This document shows, piece after piece, positions 56,792-64,000 of a stretch of 64,000 nucleotides of DNA. The notes under the pieces were generated by a model. That model saw nothing but the letters and a program-made list of their open reading frames with translations, was not told where the DNA came from and searched no databases. This stretch comes from Xenorhabdus bovienii SS-2004 (lineage in GTDB: Bacteria > Pseudomonadota > Gammaproteobacteria > Enterobacterales > Enterobacteriaceae). The DNA lies in the NCBI RefSeq assembly GCF_000027225.1, contig NC_013892.1, positions 2,046,001-2,110,000 of the forward strand. The letters run 5' to 3'. The first letter of the stretch is position 1, and every line of letters starts with the position of its first letter. Both the position numbers and the translations under genes were made by a program.

Positions 56792-58063
56792 TTAATGACA
56801 GAATAAACCACCTGTGCCTATTAATATTTTCAGTGAGGTATAAACATCTTCAGAATGTATTGTAATGGGTTGTCGAGTATTAAGTGTATCCAAAAGCTTT
56901 AAAGTCTCAGAACTGGCAGGTAATATTACACTTTTTGTTGCAATAAATACGCGAATTTCATCAGAAGAACAATTTAATCCATGCTCGTAACTAACAATAA
57001 ATGGAGCCTGTAATGATACTTGAGAATCAGGATTAATGATTAAATCATTTTGATGTTCGGGTTCCTTTAATGGATCTGCACTTATAGTCGTAGGTAGTTC
57101 CCATCCTCCGTTACTACGAAGTCGATGCCAGTAATAGTGTAAGTATTTCGGTAGATCTTGTTGGAACCATTTATTTATTGTTTCTGTTAAAAGAGTTGAG
57201 AGTGGTTCTATATCAAATTGATTATTATCAAATTTAATTAATTCTGACATGCCTTCTTGATCAAAGGGAAGCGATTGTTCACTGAGAGCAGGAAGTATTT
57301 TTAATGCCATAAAACGCGACAATGGATAAGTATAAAATGGCAGTGCAATTGATACCGAAAATTCTTCTTGACGACCGACATGATAAACTGATGCTGGTAA
57401 ATACAAGGCATCACCCGGCTTAAGTATATAAAGCGTTCCTTTTTCTATTAATTTATCATATAGTTCTGAATCTGAGAACGTGGGTTCGCGTGAGCCAGTT
57501 ATTTCCAAATAAAGTTCTCTTGACCAACAATAAAAATACTTAATACCCGGTCCTAAATGACACAAAAATGCATGTTCAAAACCTTCGTGTATACCAAAAG
57601 CAGTACCAGAATAATTGCCACAAAAAGTTGCTTGTTCTATTCCACCAATAGGAATACCTTTATAAGCAAAGAAAGATTGCGCAAATAAGCCGAAATCAGC
57701 TGCTAGCTTTGGACAAGATTGCTCAAGGTTATTAATCACTAAACTGAAACGCTCTTTTCCACTTAATCGTTGCATGAAATGTGTCAACGTTTCATCCGAT
57801 AATATGGTTTCAGATGATAATTTTTCGACAAGATCATCACGACGTTTTTCACCATCATAGATACGCAAGCGGCAATCAGTTTTTAGTAAATTAGATTTAC
57901 TGCATAAATTATAAAATGCATCTTTAACAGTTTCATGATTGGAAAACCCCTCATTTAAAGGAAGAACTGACTGGAAAAGAAAAGGTGTCTTTCCATAATT
58001 TGTTTTTTGATCAAATCCTTCCCAAACTTCTTTGTGAAAATCAATTGTCATATTTTTATCCAT
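56792..58063 (-). CDS. JmjC/cupin-type Fe(II)/2-oxoglutarate oxygenase-like protein
   Basis: From ATG 58063 the protein has about 423 residues. A double-stranded beta-helix core shows GIHEGFEHAFLCHLGPG with an H-x-E-type ligand pair, then LKPGDALYLPASVYHVGRQEE with the distal His. This is the metal triad arrangement of cupin_8/JmjC hydroxylases such as YcfD (RoxA), which hydroxylates an Arg in ribosomal protein L16. The repeat peptide upstream has an Arg in every unit, making it an attractive target; that is inference. Starts at 58063 and 58051 are both possible. The frame also runs upstream through the intergenic hairpin. Confidence 0.75.
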   Translation of the reverse strand: MDKNMTIDFHKEVWEGFDQKTNYGKTPFLFQSVLPLNEGFSNHETVKDAFYNLCSKSNLLKTDCRLRIYDGEKRRDDLVEKLSSETILSDETLTHFMQRLSGKERFSLVINNLEQSCPKLAADFGLFAQSFFAYKGIPIGGIEQATFCGNYSGTAFGIHEGFEHAFLCHLGPGIKYFYCWSRELYLEITGSREPTFSDSELYDKLIEKGTLYILKPGDALYLPASVYHVGRQEEFSVSIALPFYTYPLSRFMALKILPALSEQSLPFDQEGMSELIKFDNNQFDIEPLSTLLTETINKWFQQDLPKYLHYYWHRLRSNGGWELPTTISADPLKEPEHQNDLIINPDSQVSLQAPFIVSYEHGLNCSSDEIRVFIATKSVILPASSETLKLLDTLNTRQPITIHSEDVYTSLKILIGTGGLFCH

Positions 58064-58093
58064 TTCGTTTGTGAATGTTTTGAATATAGACAA

Positions 58094-58114
58094 TAAGCCA
58101 GCTATAAGCTGGCT
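58094..58114 (-). promoter_or_regulatory. Hairpin between precursor-peptide gene and oxygenase gene
   Basis: AAGCCAGCT and AGCTGGCTT form a perfect 9-bp stem with a 3-base loop, 20 bases after the peptide stop, and are not followed by a long T run. A partial terminator at this point would let the peptide be made in excess over its enzymes, as in many RiPP operons. Confidence 0.65.
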
Positions 58115-58133
58115 TACATAACTAATTATTGAT

Positions 58134-58292
58134 TTAGTCAATAATAGCATCAGGACGAACACCTGTTTTCAAAGCGTCGGGACGAACACCTGTTTTTAGA
58201 GCGTCAGAACGAACACCTGTTTTCAAAGCATCGGGGCGAACACCGGATTTTAAGGCATCAGGACGAACACCGGATTTTATAGAACTATTCAT
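58134..58292 (-). CDS. Repeat precursor peptide, 5 x K[S/T]GVR[P/S]DA[L/I]
   Basis: GGAGG five bases before ATG 58292 opens a 52-residue frame: a five-residue start MNSSI, then KSGVRPDAL twice, KTGVRSDAL, KTGVRPDAL and KTGVRPDAI, ending ID. Codons for the same residue vary between units (CGT/CGC, CCT/CCC, GAT/GAC, TTA/TTG/CTA), so the peptide rather than the DNA has been conserved. It is first in a six-gene minus-strand operon with two oxygenase-type enzymes, a synthetase-like protein and a transporter. This fits a multi-core RiPP precursor with almost no leader, although another repeat-peptide function is possible. The frame is short enough that automated annotation may skip it. Confidence 0.8.
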   Translation of the reverse strand: MNSSIKSGVRPDALKSGVRPDALKTGVRSDALKTGVRPDALKTGVRPDAIID

Positions 58293-58505
58293 ATAGCCTC
58301 CATAATATAGAGTTGTTGTGTTTTATTAATTAAATGATTTTAATATTACGAGATAATCCTCGCAAAACATAATTTGGCATCATATTTACAATAAATCAAC
58401 TTACGATTAATTTATTTCACCTACAAATTTATATGACATTCAGTAAATAATCACTGAGTTAAATGAAAGAAATTTTTATTTTAATTTTTTAATATATTGA
58501 TATAT
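58293..58505 (-). promoter_or_regulatory. Upstream region of the repeat-peptide operon
   Basis: This AT-rich interval must contain the operon promoter unless it lies within or beyond IS630. I cannot choose a -35/-10 pair with confidence. An imperfect palindrome CGAGGATTATCTCG lies near 58350-58363, about 60 bases before the start codon. Confidence 0.4.
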
Positions 58506-59610
58506 ATACCCGTCGTCATTGAAGATGCTTGATTTTTCATTTGTATCAGATCATGATTGCGCCCATGAAAATTAATCTAACAGATGCCCAAAAAGACGCC
58601 CTCGAATTGATGCATGATACGACTCGCGATGGACGAGTACGTGACCGCATCAAGGCCGTGCTTTTGGCCTCAGAAGGCTGGACTGCCCAGATGATTGCTC
58701 AGGCTTTGCGGATCCATGAAAGTACGGTGAGCCGCCATCTGAAAGATTACTTCTCTGAGGAAAAACTCGCCCCTGAAAATGGGGGCTCTGAAAGCCGTTT
58801 GTCTGCCGAACAAACAACAGAATTAGTTGAGTATCTGATGGCAAATTTGATGCACACTACCGCACAAATTGTGGCCTATGTTCGGGCACGATGGCAGGTG
58901 ACTTTCACTGTCGCAGGAATGACGAAATGGCTTCACCGTCAAGGTTTCAGCTACAAGAAGCCAATGGGTGCTCCGCATAAATTTGATGCGGATAAACAGC
59001 AACAGTTTATTGAAACCTACAACGCGCTGAAAGAAGAATGTGGCCAGAATGCGCCTATTTTATTTATTGATGCGGTTCACCCGACCCTGTCCACAAAATT
59101 AAGTTATGGCTGGATGAAGAGCGGGCGGAAGCACGTCAAAGTGGTTGAAACCACAGGCAGTCGTACTCGACTCAACATCATGGGTGCCCTTAATTTACAA
59201 CGGATTGAAGAGACTATTGTTCGTGAATATCCGACGATTAACGCGAAAAATGTCGTCCTTTTTTTCGGCTCAATCCGGGAAACCTATCCACTTTCGCAAA
59301 AAATCCACATTATTCTGGATGGTGCGGGTTATCACCGTTCCGGAGTCGTCCAATTTTTTGCCGAGGTTTTGAATATTGAGTTGCACTACCTGCCGCCTTA
59401 CAGCCCTAATCTCAACCCGATTGAGCGATTATGGAAGTATGTGAATGAGCAGGTACGAAACAATGTCTATTTTCCGGATACCAAAACATTCCGTGAAACG
59501 CTGCGCCACTTTTTTCATGTCACATTGCCAGAAAAAGCGAAAGAACTCACCACTCGGTTGACTGATAACTTCCAGATTTTAAAACCCGCATCTTCAAGTT
59601 AATTGCGTAT
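58506..59610 (+). mobile_element. Intact IS630-family element
   Basis: The left end reads ATACCCGTCGTCATTGAAG and the right end, inward, ATACGCAATTAACTTGAAG; both continue ATGC. TA lies at both outer edges, the expected IS630 target. It sits just upstream of the repeat-peptide operon, so it may have altered that promoter. Confidence 0.85.
58565..59602 (+). CDS. IS630-family DDE transposase
   Basis: The 345-residue protein from ATG 58565 has an N-terminal helix-turn-helix (MIAQALRIHESTVSRHLKDYF). The catalytic triad is Asp in ILFIDAVHPT, Asp in IILDGAGYHRS and Glu in YSPNLNPIERLWKYV. No stops interrupt it. An in-frame start at 58529 lies inside the terminal region and was not used. Confidence 0.93.
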   Translation: MKINLTDAQKDALELMHDTTRDGRVRDRIKAVLLASEGWTAQMIAQALRIHESTVSRHLKDYFSEEKLAPENGGSESRLSAEQTTELVEYLMANLMHTTAQIVAYVRARWQVTFTVAGMTKWLHRQGFSYKKPMGAPHKFDADKQQQFIETYNALKEECGQNAPILFIDAVHPTLSTKLSYGWMKSGRKHVKVVETTGSRTRLNIMGALNLQRIEETIVREYPTINAKNVVLFFGSIRETYPLSQKIHIILDGAGYHRSGVVQFFAEVLNIELHYLPPYSPNLNPIERLWKYVNEQVRNNVYFPDTKTFRETLRHFFHVTLPEKAKELTTRLTDNFQILKPASSS

Positions 59611-60106
59611 ATGCTGAATAATATTATTTTAATCATTAGATATTCAAATAAGTCAAAAGATAATTTTTGTTGATAAAAATTATCAAAGGATATTTTAAGC
59701 TTTTAAATATCCTTTTTAGTTGTAAATCCATATTTAAGTTGATTGTAAAAACTCAATCAGAACATTATGTTTATTTTTAATTAAATTATTTTATTTTATT
59801 TTATTTTATTTTATTTTATTTTGCAATTTTAATAAATATTTTAATTTTTCATGATAAGTTAATTTCCTAATATATTATTTTATTTACTAGATTATAACAG
59901 TGATTTTCATGAAAAATTAAGATTTAGGGCAGTTAAAGTATTAAAGCTGGCATGGTATAGTTTATTATCCGATGTAATCAAGTAATCAAGATTTTTAAGC
60001 CAATGAATGGGAATAAAATTGCCTCTTTCATGTATCGCTACTGTCAGTGGGGGAGTTTTTAGAGCCCCCATTAAAAACCATTTTTAATGATATAAATAAA
60101 TTATAT
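59611..60106. other. AT-rich spacer with ATTTT microsatellite
   Basis: No gene is visible. A TTATT/ATTTT run of about seven units lies at 59785-59822. A GGGGGAG...GCCCCC inverted repeat near 60049-60070 may be a weak terminator. The long direct repeat begins at 60107. Confidence 0.7.
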
Positions 60107-60188
60107 ATTAATATGGAAATCATTACTCCGGTAACATATTTTCTAATTTAGCAATTAATCTGTGATTGATCCTTGAGGAGATAGAATA

Positions 60189-61007
60189 ATGGTTGCTACA
60201 CATGATGATATTCAGACCCGTTATGCCAATATTTCAGTTCTCGATACTGGTGGAAGTGGGCTGCCAGTGCTCCTGATACATGGTAATTCAAGCTGTAAAG
60301 AAATTTTTCGTCATCAAATTGAATATTTAAAAGGGGACTATCGGGTTCTGGCATTGGATTTACCCGGCCACGGTAAATCTTCTGACGCCAGCGATCCGCG
60401 TGAAGCATACTCAATGCCCGGTTATGCCCGCACCATCATGGAAGTACTGGATAAGATGGACATTGATAAAGTCGTAGTCTTTGGCTGGTCACTCGGGGGG
60501 CATATTGGGTTGGAAATGCTGGCACTGAATCCTAAAATGATCGGGCTGATGATTTGTGGCACGCCGCCAGTGGCCGTTGGGAAAGAGAATATAGCCCGTG
60601 GTTTTTGTCAGAGCAAGCAGATGAGACTGACCGGTAAAGCGGAATTTACTGACGAGGATGTCAGAAACTTTGCCTGTGAGACAAACGGCGTCAATGCACC
60701 TCATGAACCGTTTATGATAGAAGCCGTGGCAAGAACAGACGGGTTAGCTCGGCAATATATGTTTGAAGCTTTTATTTCCCCTCAGGCGACAGATCAGAAA
60801 TTATTGGCTGAAACCAGTGAAGTTCCTTTGGCTATCGTCAATGGTGTCGGTGATCCTTTCATTAATCACGATTATATTAATGGATTAAATTATAGAAACC
60901 TTTGGCAAGGTCAGGTGTTTAACTTGTCCGGTGTTGATCATGCGCCATTCTGGGAAGCACCAGATATTTTTAACCCGATTCTGGCTGAATTTTTAAAAGA
61001 TCTTTAA
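60189..61007 (+). CDS. Alpha/beta-hydrolase, copy 2
   Basis: The 272-residue protein is identical to copy 1 except Ser for Ala in FNLSGVDH. All catalytic motifs (GWSLGGH, GDPFINHDY, VDHAPFW) are kept, and the ribosome site and upstream region are identical. Having two functional copies bracketing the operon suggests that either the hydrolase dose matters or the duplication is recent. Confidence 0.88.
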   Translation: MVATHDDIQTRYANISVLDTGGSGLPVLLIHGNSSCKEIFRHQIEYLKGDYRVLALDLPGHGKSSDASDPREAYSMPGYARTIMEVLDKMDIDKVVVFGWSLGGHIGLEMLALNPKMIGLMICGTPPVAVGKENIARGFCQSKQMRLTGKAEFTDEDVRNFACETNGVNAPHEPFMIEAVARTDGLARQYMFEAFISPQATDQKLLAETSEVPLAIVNGVGDPFINHDYINGLNYRNLWQGQVFNLSGVDHAPFWEAPDIFNPILAEFLKDL

Positions 61008-61024
61008 TAGCCTGATGAGAGCCA

Positions 61025-61062
61025 GAGCGGGAATTTTTGTTTTATTTAAAGAAATTCCCGCT
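61025..61062 (+). terminator. Terminator of hydrolase copy 2
   Basis: Same AGCGGGAATTT/AAATTCCCGCT stem as after copy 1, with one T fewer in the loop. Confidence 0.75.
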
Positions 61063-61124
61063 ATTACAGGTATGTTGTTTTTTATTTAAAGGGTGATGCT
61101 GTTTCTAAATATTATTTTATTTAA

Positions 61125-61741
61125 TCACATTTAACGCCATTCGGTTAAAAAGCACCATTTGTGCCGCGCCATCAGGGTCTTTGAGTGATAGAGCGTCTTC
61201 CCTAAAAGTGACATCCAATACCCAATGCAGCTTGTTTTCCACCGACCAGTGCCTTCTTATTGTCTTGGCGGCAATTTCCGCATCTAACGGGAGAGAGCTG
61301 ACATACCAGCGTGAATCACGGCAGGAAGGTTGATCTTTCACACTTCGTTTACTGACGACTTCAATCACACTTTGTATTGAAGGCCACTGTTGCTGAAGTT
61401 GCTCAGGTAATGCAGCACGGATTTGCATGACATGACGGAATTCTTTCCGTCCATGACTGCTATTTTTCTCTGTAAATTCAGCCCGTTTATCGTGGTCATA
61501 AGGTGCAGCAAAATGCGGTTTAACAAACTCATAGAATTTTTTTGATTACCTTTGAGGCCAACAATAAAATCCCCGCCTCGTTGGTTAATCAACCCAAGGG
61601 TTTCTTTCTGACAATGTAGGGCATCCATGGTGACAAGTGCACCATCAAGAGCAAGTCATTTAATCAATTGCCTGGCAACCGAGCCTTCCTTACCTTTGCT
61701 TTCGGCGGCACAATGGTCGAGGGCAACACCCGATTCAACAT
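61125..61741 (-). pseudogene. ISAs1-family transposase relic, copy 2
   Basis: The C-terminal part RRHWSVENKLHWVLDVTFREDALSLKDPDGAAQMVLFNRMALNVIK is better preserved than in copy 1. A frameshift near 61545 (one T missing in a T run) separates it from DALHCQKETLGLINQRGGDF, and the N-terminal third is absent. It is therefore inactive. Confidence 0.85.
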
Positions 61742-61745
61742 CATA

Positions 61746-62174
61746 ATGCTACAGCCGTAATCCATATTGTGCCATGATAGGGCTTTTGGAAAATCTAGGT
61801 TTTAGTCCCGCTCTGTCCTGACGATTGACTGAATAGAATAGTCGGTTTCGTGCATGGCATCATTCCCGATAGATTGTGATAGTCCGTTAGTATATCTATA
61901 TCTATATCTATATATATCTAATATCATTTGCACCCTGAATAGTATTGGATTGTTTTTAGTGAGAATAATCTGAATTTTCTCATTTTTATTTGTTTTTTTA
62001 TTTTAATTTTTAATTGCAAATTCCACATTCTATTTGTTTAGTGTATCTTTATTAGTTCAAATTTTGTCAGATTTATTCATTTAGTTTATATGCTATTTTT
62101 TATGGATAAATTTATATTTATTTCTTAAATGCTCAAAAAATACATTCTCAAGGATAATTAATATTGGTCTAATT
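61746..62174. other. Spacer upstream of the inverse autotransporter, with a TATATC microsatellite
   Basis: No gene is visible. A run of TATATC/TATCTA units lies at about 61889-61921. The next ~240 bases are strongly AT-rich, as expected for a surface-protein promoter; AGGATAATT lies upstream of ATG 62175. Confidence 0.6.
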
Positions 62175-64000
62175 ATGGATAAAGAATATAGAAAAAATAG
62201 CATCCTGAAACAAGGCGTTTTTATTCGTCGTGTTGCATGGTTTAATATTGTATTACAATCGTTTTTTCCCATTGCGGGTAGCATGGTGCCAGTTATATCT
62301 GCACGTGCTGATAATGAAATTCAGAGTATACCTTCTGATTTTGACAGCCGATGGCATATTATTCAGAAGAATGAATCGTTGGAATATATTGCCAAAAAAT
62401 ATGATTCGACAGTCAATGAAATAAAAGAAAATAATCTGTATTTTGTTTCTGCTGAGAATGACATGCCATTAACAGTAGGAAGCAAGCTGCTTATTCCGCC
62501 TAAAAATAAATGGCTGAATTCACCGAATCATCAAAATGAATCACAGATCAAGGAAAACCAATTCGCGAATATTGCAACACAGGCTGGGCGGTTTTTACAG
62601 AATAATCCTAATCGCGACTCCGCTGTTGAGCTGGCTCGTTCTGTGGCTACCCGTAAAGTGAATGCCGATATTGAACAATGGTTCAGGCAATTTGGTCATG
62701 CCCGTATTCAGCTAAATACCGATAAGAACTTTTCGTTAAAAGGTTCCCAATTTGATCTGCTTTTCCCTCTGTGGGATCAAAAAGAAAACCTTGTTTTTAA
62801 CCAAACGAGTCTGCACCGGACGGATAACCGGACTCAGGCCAATTTGGGTATTGGCTGGCGTCATTTTGAGCCGGATTATATGTTAGGCAGCAATACTTTC
62901 TTTGATTATGATTTGTCTCGTCGTCATACTCGTGCAGGTTTGGGGGTTGAATATTGGCGCGATTATTTGAAATTGAGCGCAAATAGTTATTTCAGGTTGT
63001 CAGGGTGGAAAGATTCTCCCGATTTTGAAGATTACCAAGAACGGCCAGCCAATGGTTGGGATATTCGCGCCGAAGGTTATTTGCCTCAGTATCCGCAGTT
63101 AGGCGCAAAATTGGCTTATGAACAATATTATGGTGATCAGGTTGCTTTATTTGGTAAAGAAAATCGTCAGAGCCAACCTCATGCATTTACTGCCGGTTTG
63201 ACTTATACCCCTGTACCCCTAATCACCATTGGCGCTGAAAAGAGGCAGGGAAAATCGGGAAAAAATGATGATAGATTAAATTTGCAGATAAATTATCAGT
63301 TCGGGGTACCGTGGCTCCAGCAAATATCCTCTGATGCCGTCTCACGGTTACGATCATTAGCCAATAACCGCTACGGATTGGTTGACCGTAATAACCATAT
63401 CGTTCTGGAATATCAGAAAAAAGAGGTCATCTGGTTTCACTTGGATCAAACAATCAGCGGCTATGCCGGTGAAGAAAAACCGCTGAATATTTCGGTTTCT
63501 GCCAAATATGGCCTTGAACGCATTGATTGGGAACTTGCTGAATTAACGGCCAGTGGTGGCAAGATTGAAAATGACGGCGGTCATTACCGTATTTTGTTGC
63601 CAGATTATCAATACAGTCATGCCGATCCCACCTCTGTGGCTGCGACGGATGATCATAAGGTCAAAAATACCTATTCTGTTTCTGCCGTTGCTATTGATAA
63701 AAAAGGCAATCGTTCTAATTCTGTGCATATGCAGGTTATTGTTTCATCCGCTGCAATCAATACGGCTAATAGCTTATTTTCACCAGAAATAAGTGAATTG
63801 GCGGCAGAGGGGAAAAGTACGCAAAAACTGACATTAACCATCAAAGATAAAATGAATCAACCGGTTGATGTTAATGTCGAGGAAATAACACTTAAGATTG
63901 AATCCAGTCATAAAACCCGCGATTCTCATTCCAGTCAGGTTTCTGATTTCCAACGTATTGCGGTTGGGCAATATGTTGTCACCGTAACGGCAGGTACACG
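62175..64000 (+). CDS. Intimin/invasin-type inverse autotransporter, 3' end beyond window
   Basis: At least 608 residues are visible. An extended signal region (~20-45, ending VPVISARAD) is followed by a LysM-like peptidoglycan-binding module (WHIIQKNESLEYIAKKYDSTVNEIKENN...LTVGSKLLIPP). The inverse-autotransporter beta-barrel comes next (~150-400; IEQWFRQFGHARIQL, FPLWDQKENLVFNQTSLH, LGIGWRHF, NTFFDYDLSRRHTRAGLGVEYW). Ig-like (Big_1) domains then begin near residue 540 (SPEISELAAEGKSTQKLTLTIKDKMNQPV). Such adhesins insert the N-terminal barrel and expose the C-terminal domains to bind host cells. The frame is open to the window edge. Confidence 0.93.
   Translation, partial: MDKEYRKNSILKQGVFIRRVAWFNIVLQSFFPIAGSMVPVISARADNEIQSIPSDFDSRWHIIQKNESLEYIAKKYDSTVNEIKENNLYFVSAENDMPLTVGSKLLIPPKNKWLNSPNHQNESQIKENQFANIATQAGRFLQNNPNRDSAVELARSVATRKVNADIEQWFRQFGHARIQLNTDKNFSLKGSQFDLLFPLWDQKENLVFNQTSLHRTDNRTQANLGIGWRHFEPDYMLGSNTFFDYDLSRRHTRAGLGVEYWRDYLKLSANSYFRLSGWKDSPDFEDYQERPANGWDIRAEGYLPQYPQLGAKLAYEQYYGDQVALFGKENRQSQPHAFTAGLTYTPVPLITIGAEKRQGKSGKNDDRLNLQINYQFGVPWLQQISSDAVSRLRSLANNRYGLVDRNNHIVLEYQKKEVIWFHLDQTISGYAGEEKPLNISVSAKYGLERIDWELAELTASGGKIENDGGHYRILLPDYQYSHADPTSVAATDDHKVKNTYSVSAVAIDKKGNRSNSVHMQVIVSSAAINTANSLFSPEISELAAEGKSTQKLTLTIKDKMNQPVDVNVEEITLKIESSHKTRDSHSSQVSDFQRIAVGQYVVTVTAGT

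Larger units (their letters stand above)
60107..61745. repeat. Long direct repeat, right copy (~1.6 kb)
   Basis: Counterpart of 50875-52505 in the same orientation. Homology begins at ATTAATATGG and ends after GATTCAACATCATAA, where the ISAs1 N-terminus is replaced by unrelated DNA. The repeats bracket the IS630 and the whole repeat-peptide operon. Confidence 0.92.

Noticed and set aside
58134..58292. Possible CRISPR-like or minisatellite array (27-bp period)
   Set aside because: There are no unique spacers, the period is exactly nine codons, and unit differences are mainly synonymous, so it is a coding repeat.
59785..59822. ATTTT repeat as a phase-variation tract
   Set aside because: No gene start or promoter is close enough to be affected, so it is noted only as a microsatellite.

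Overview
The window looks like an accessory-rich stretch of an entomopathogenic Morganellaceae chromosome, most likely Xenorhabdus or the related Photorhabdus. This is an inference from gene content: a complete type VI secretion system (T6SS), a hemopexin-like fragment, an orphan NRPS-type thioesterase, a DtpB-type peptide permease, an inverse autotransporter and many insertion sequences (IS1, IS6, IS630, IS5 and ISAs1 types) in AT-rich DNA. I saw no rRNA, tRNA or CRISPR array.

Layout. (1) 1-3.1 kb is decayed prophage DNA: a 5'-cut DUF968 protein, a disrupted Q antiterminator, and a Tad2/DUF2829-like gene split by an IS1. (2) 3.1-6.6 kb holds a GNAT acetyltransferase, a small membrane protein, a second IS1 that cuts a hemopexin-like gene, a broken IS630 and an intact IS6. 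(3) 6.6-33.2 kb is a minus-strand T6SS locus. It runs vgrG, DUF2169-pentapeptide, pentapeptide, DUF3540, DUF4150, tssJ, tssK, tssL, tssM, tssA, tssB, tssC, hcp, an FHA gene, tssE, tssF, tssG, tssH. All core components are present. Two homologous proteins with His-Gly/Ser and Ala-Cys blocks like clan CD cysteine peptidases flank it (6635-7363 and 34593-35126); they are candidate cargo. (4) 33.2-36.9 kb is IS debris plus a type II thioesterase. (5) 36.9-47.8 kb is more ordinary: dtpB, uhpC and uhpB without uhpA or uhpT, an orphan sensor kinase, a cyanide-insensitive bd-type oxidase operon with a DUF2474 peptide, a divergent MocR regulator and a HutD/Ves protein. (6) 47.8-61.7 kb is a rearranged island. 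(7) From 62175 to the window end runs an intimin/invasin-type inverse autotransporter.

The most unusual system is the minus-strand operon at 58292-52978. It begins with an easily missed 52-residue peptide made of five copies of the nonapeptide K[S/T]GVR[P/S]DA[L/I]. Then come a hairpin, a JmjC/cupin-type oxygenase, a heme-oxygenase-like diiron protein, a GFA-family zinc protein, a stand-alone class II aminoacyl-tRNA-synthetase-like (EpmA-like) protein, and a single protein joining a LysE/RhtB exporter to a PotD-like polyamine-binding domain. Repeat peptide, two oxidative enzymes, a possible amino-acid ligase and a transporter together suggest a peptide-modification (RiPP-like) pathway that I cannot match to a described class. 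The operon lies between two near-identical 1.6-kb direct repeats, each with an alpha/beta-hydrolase gene and an ISAs1 relic. Scraps of a second copy of the operon survive at 48.7-50.9 kb around an SDR gene that an IS1 has broken. The locus has therefore been duplicated and partly eroded.
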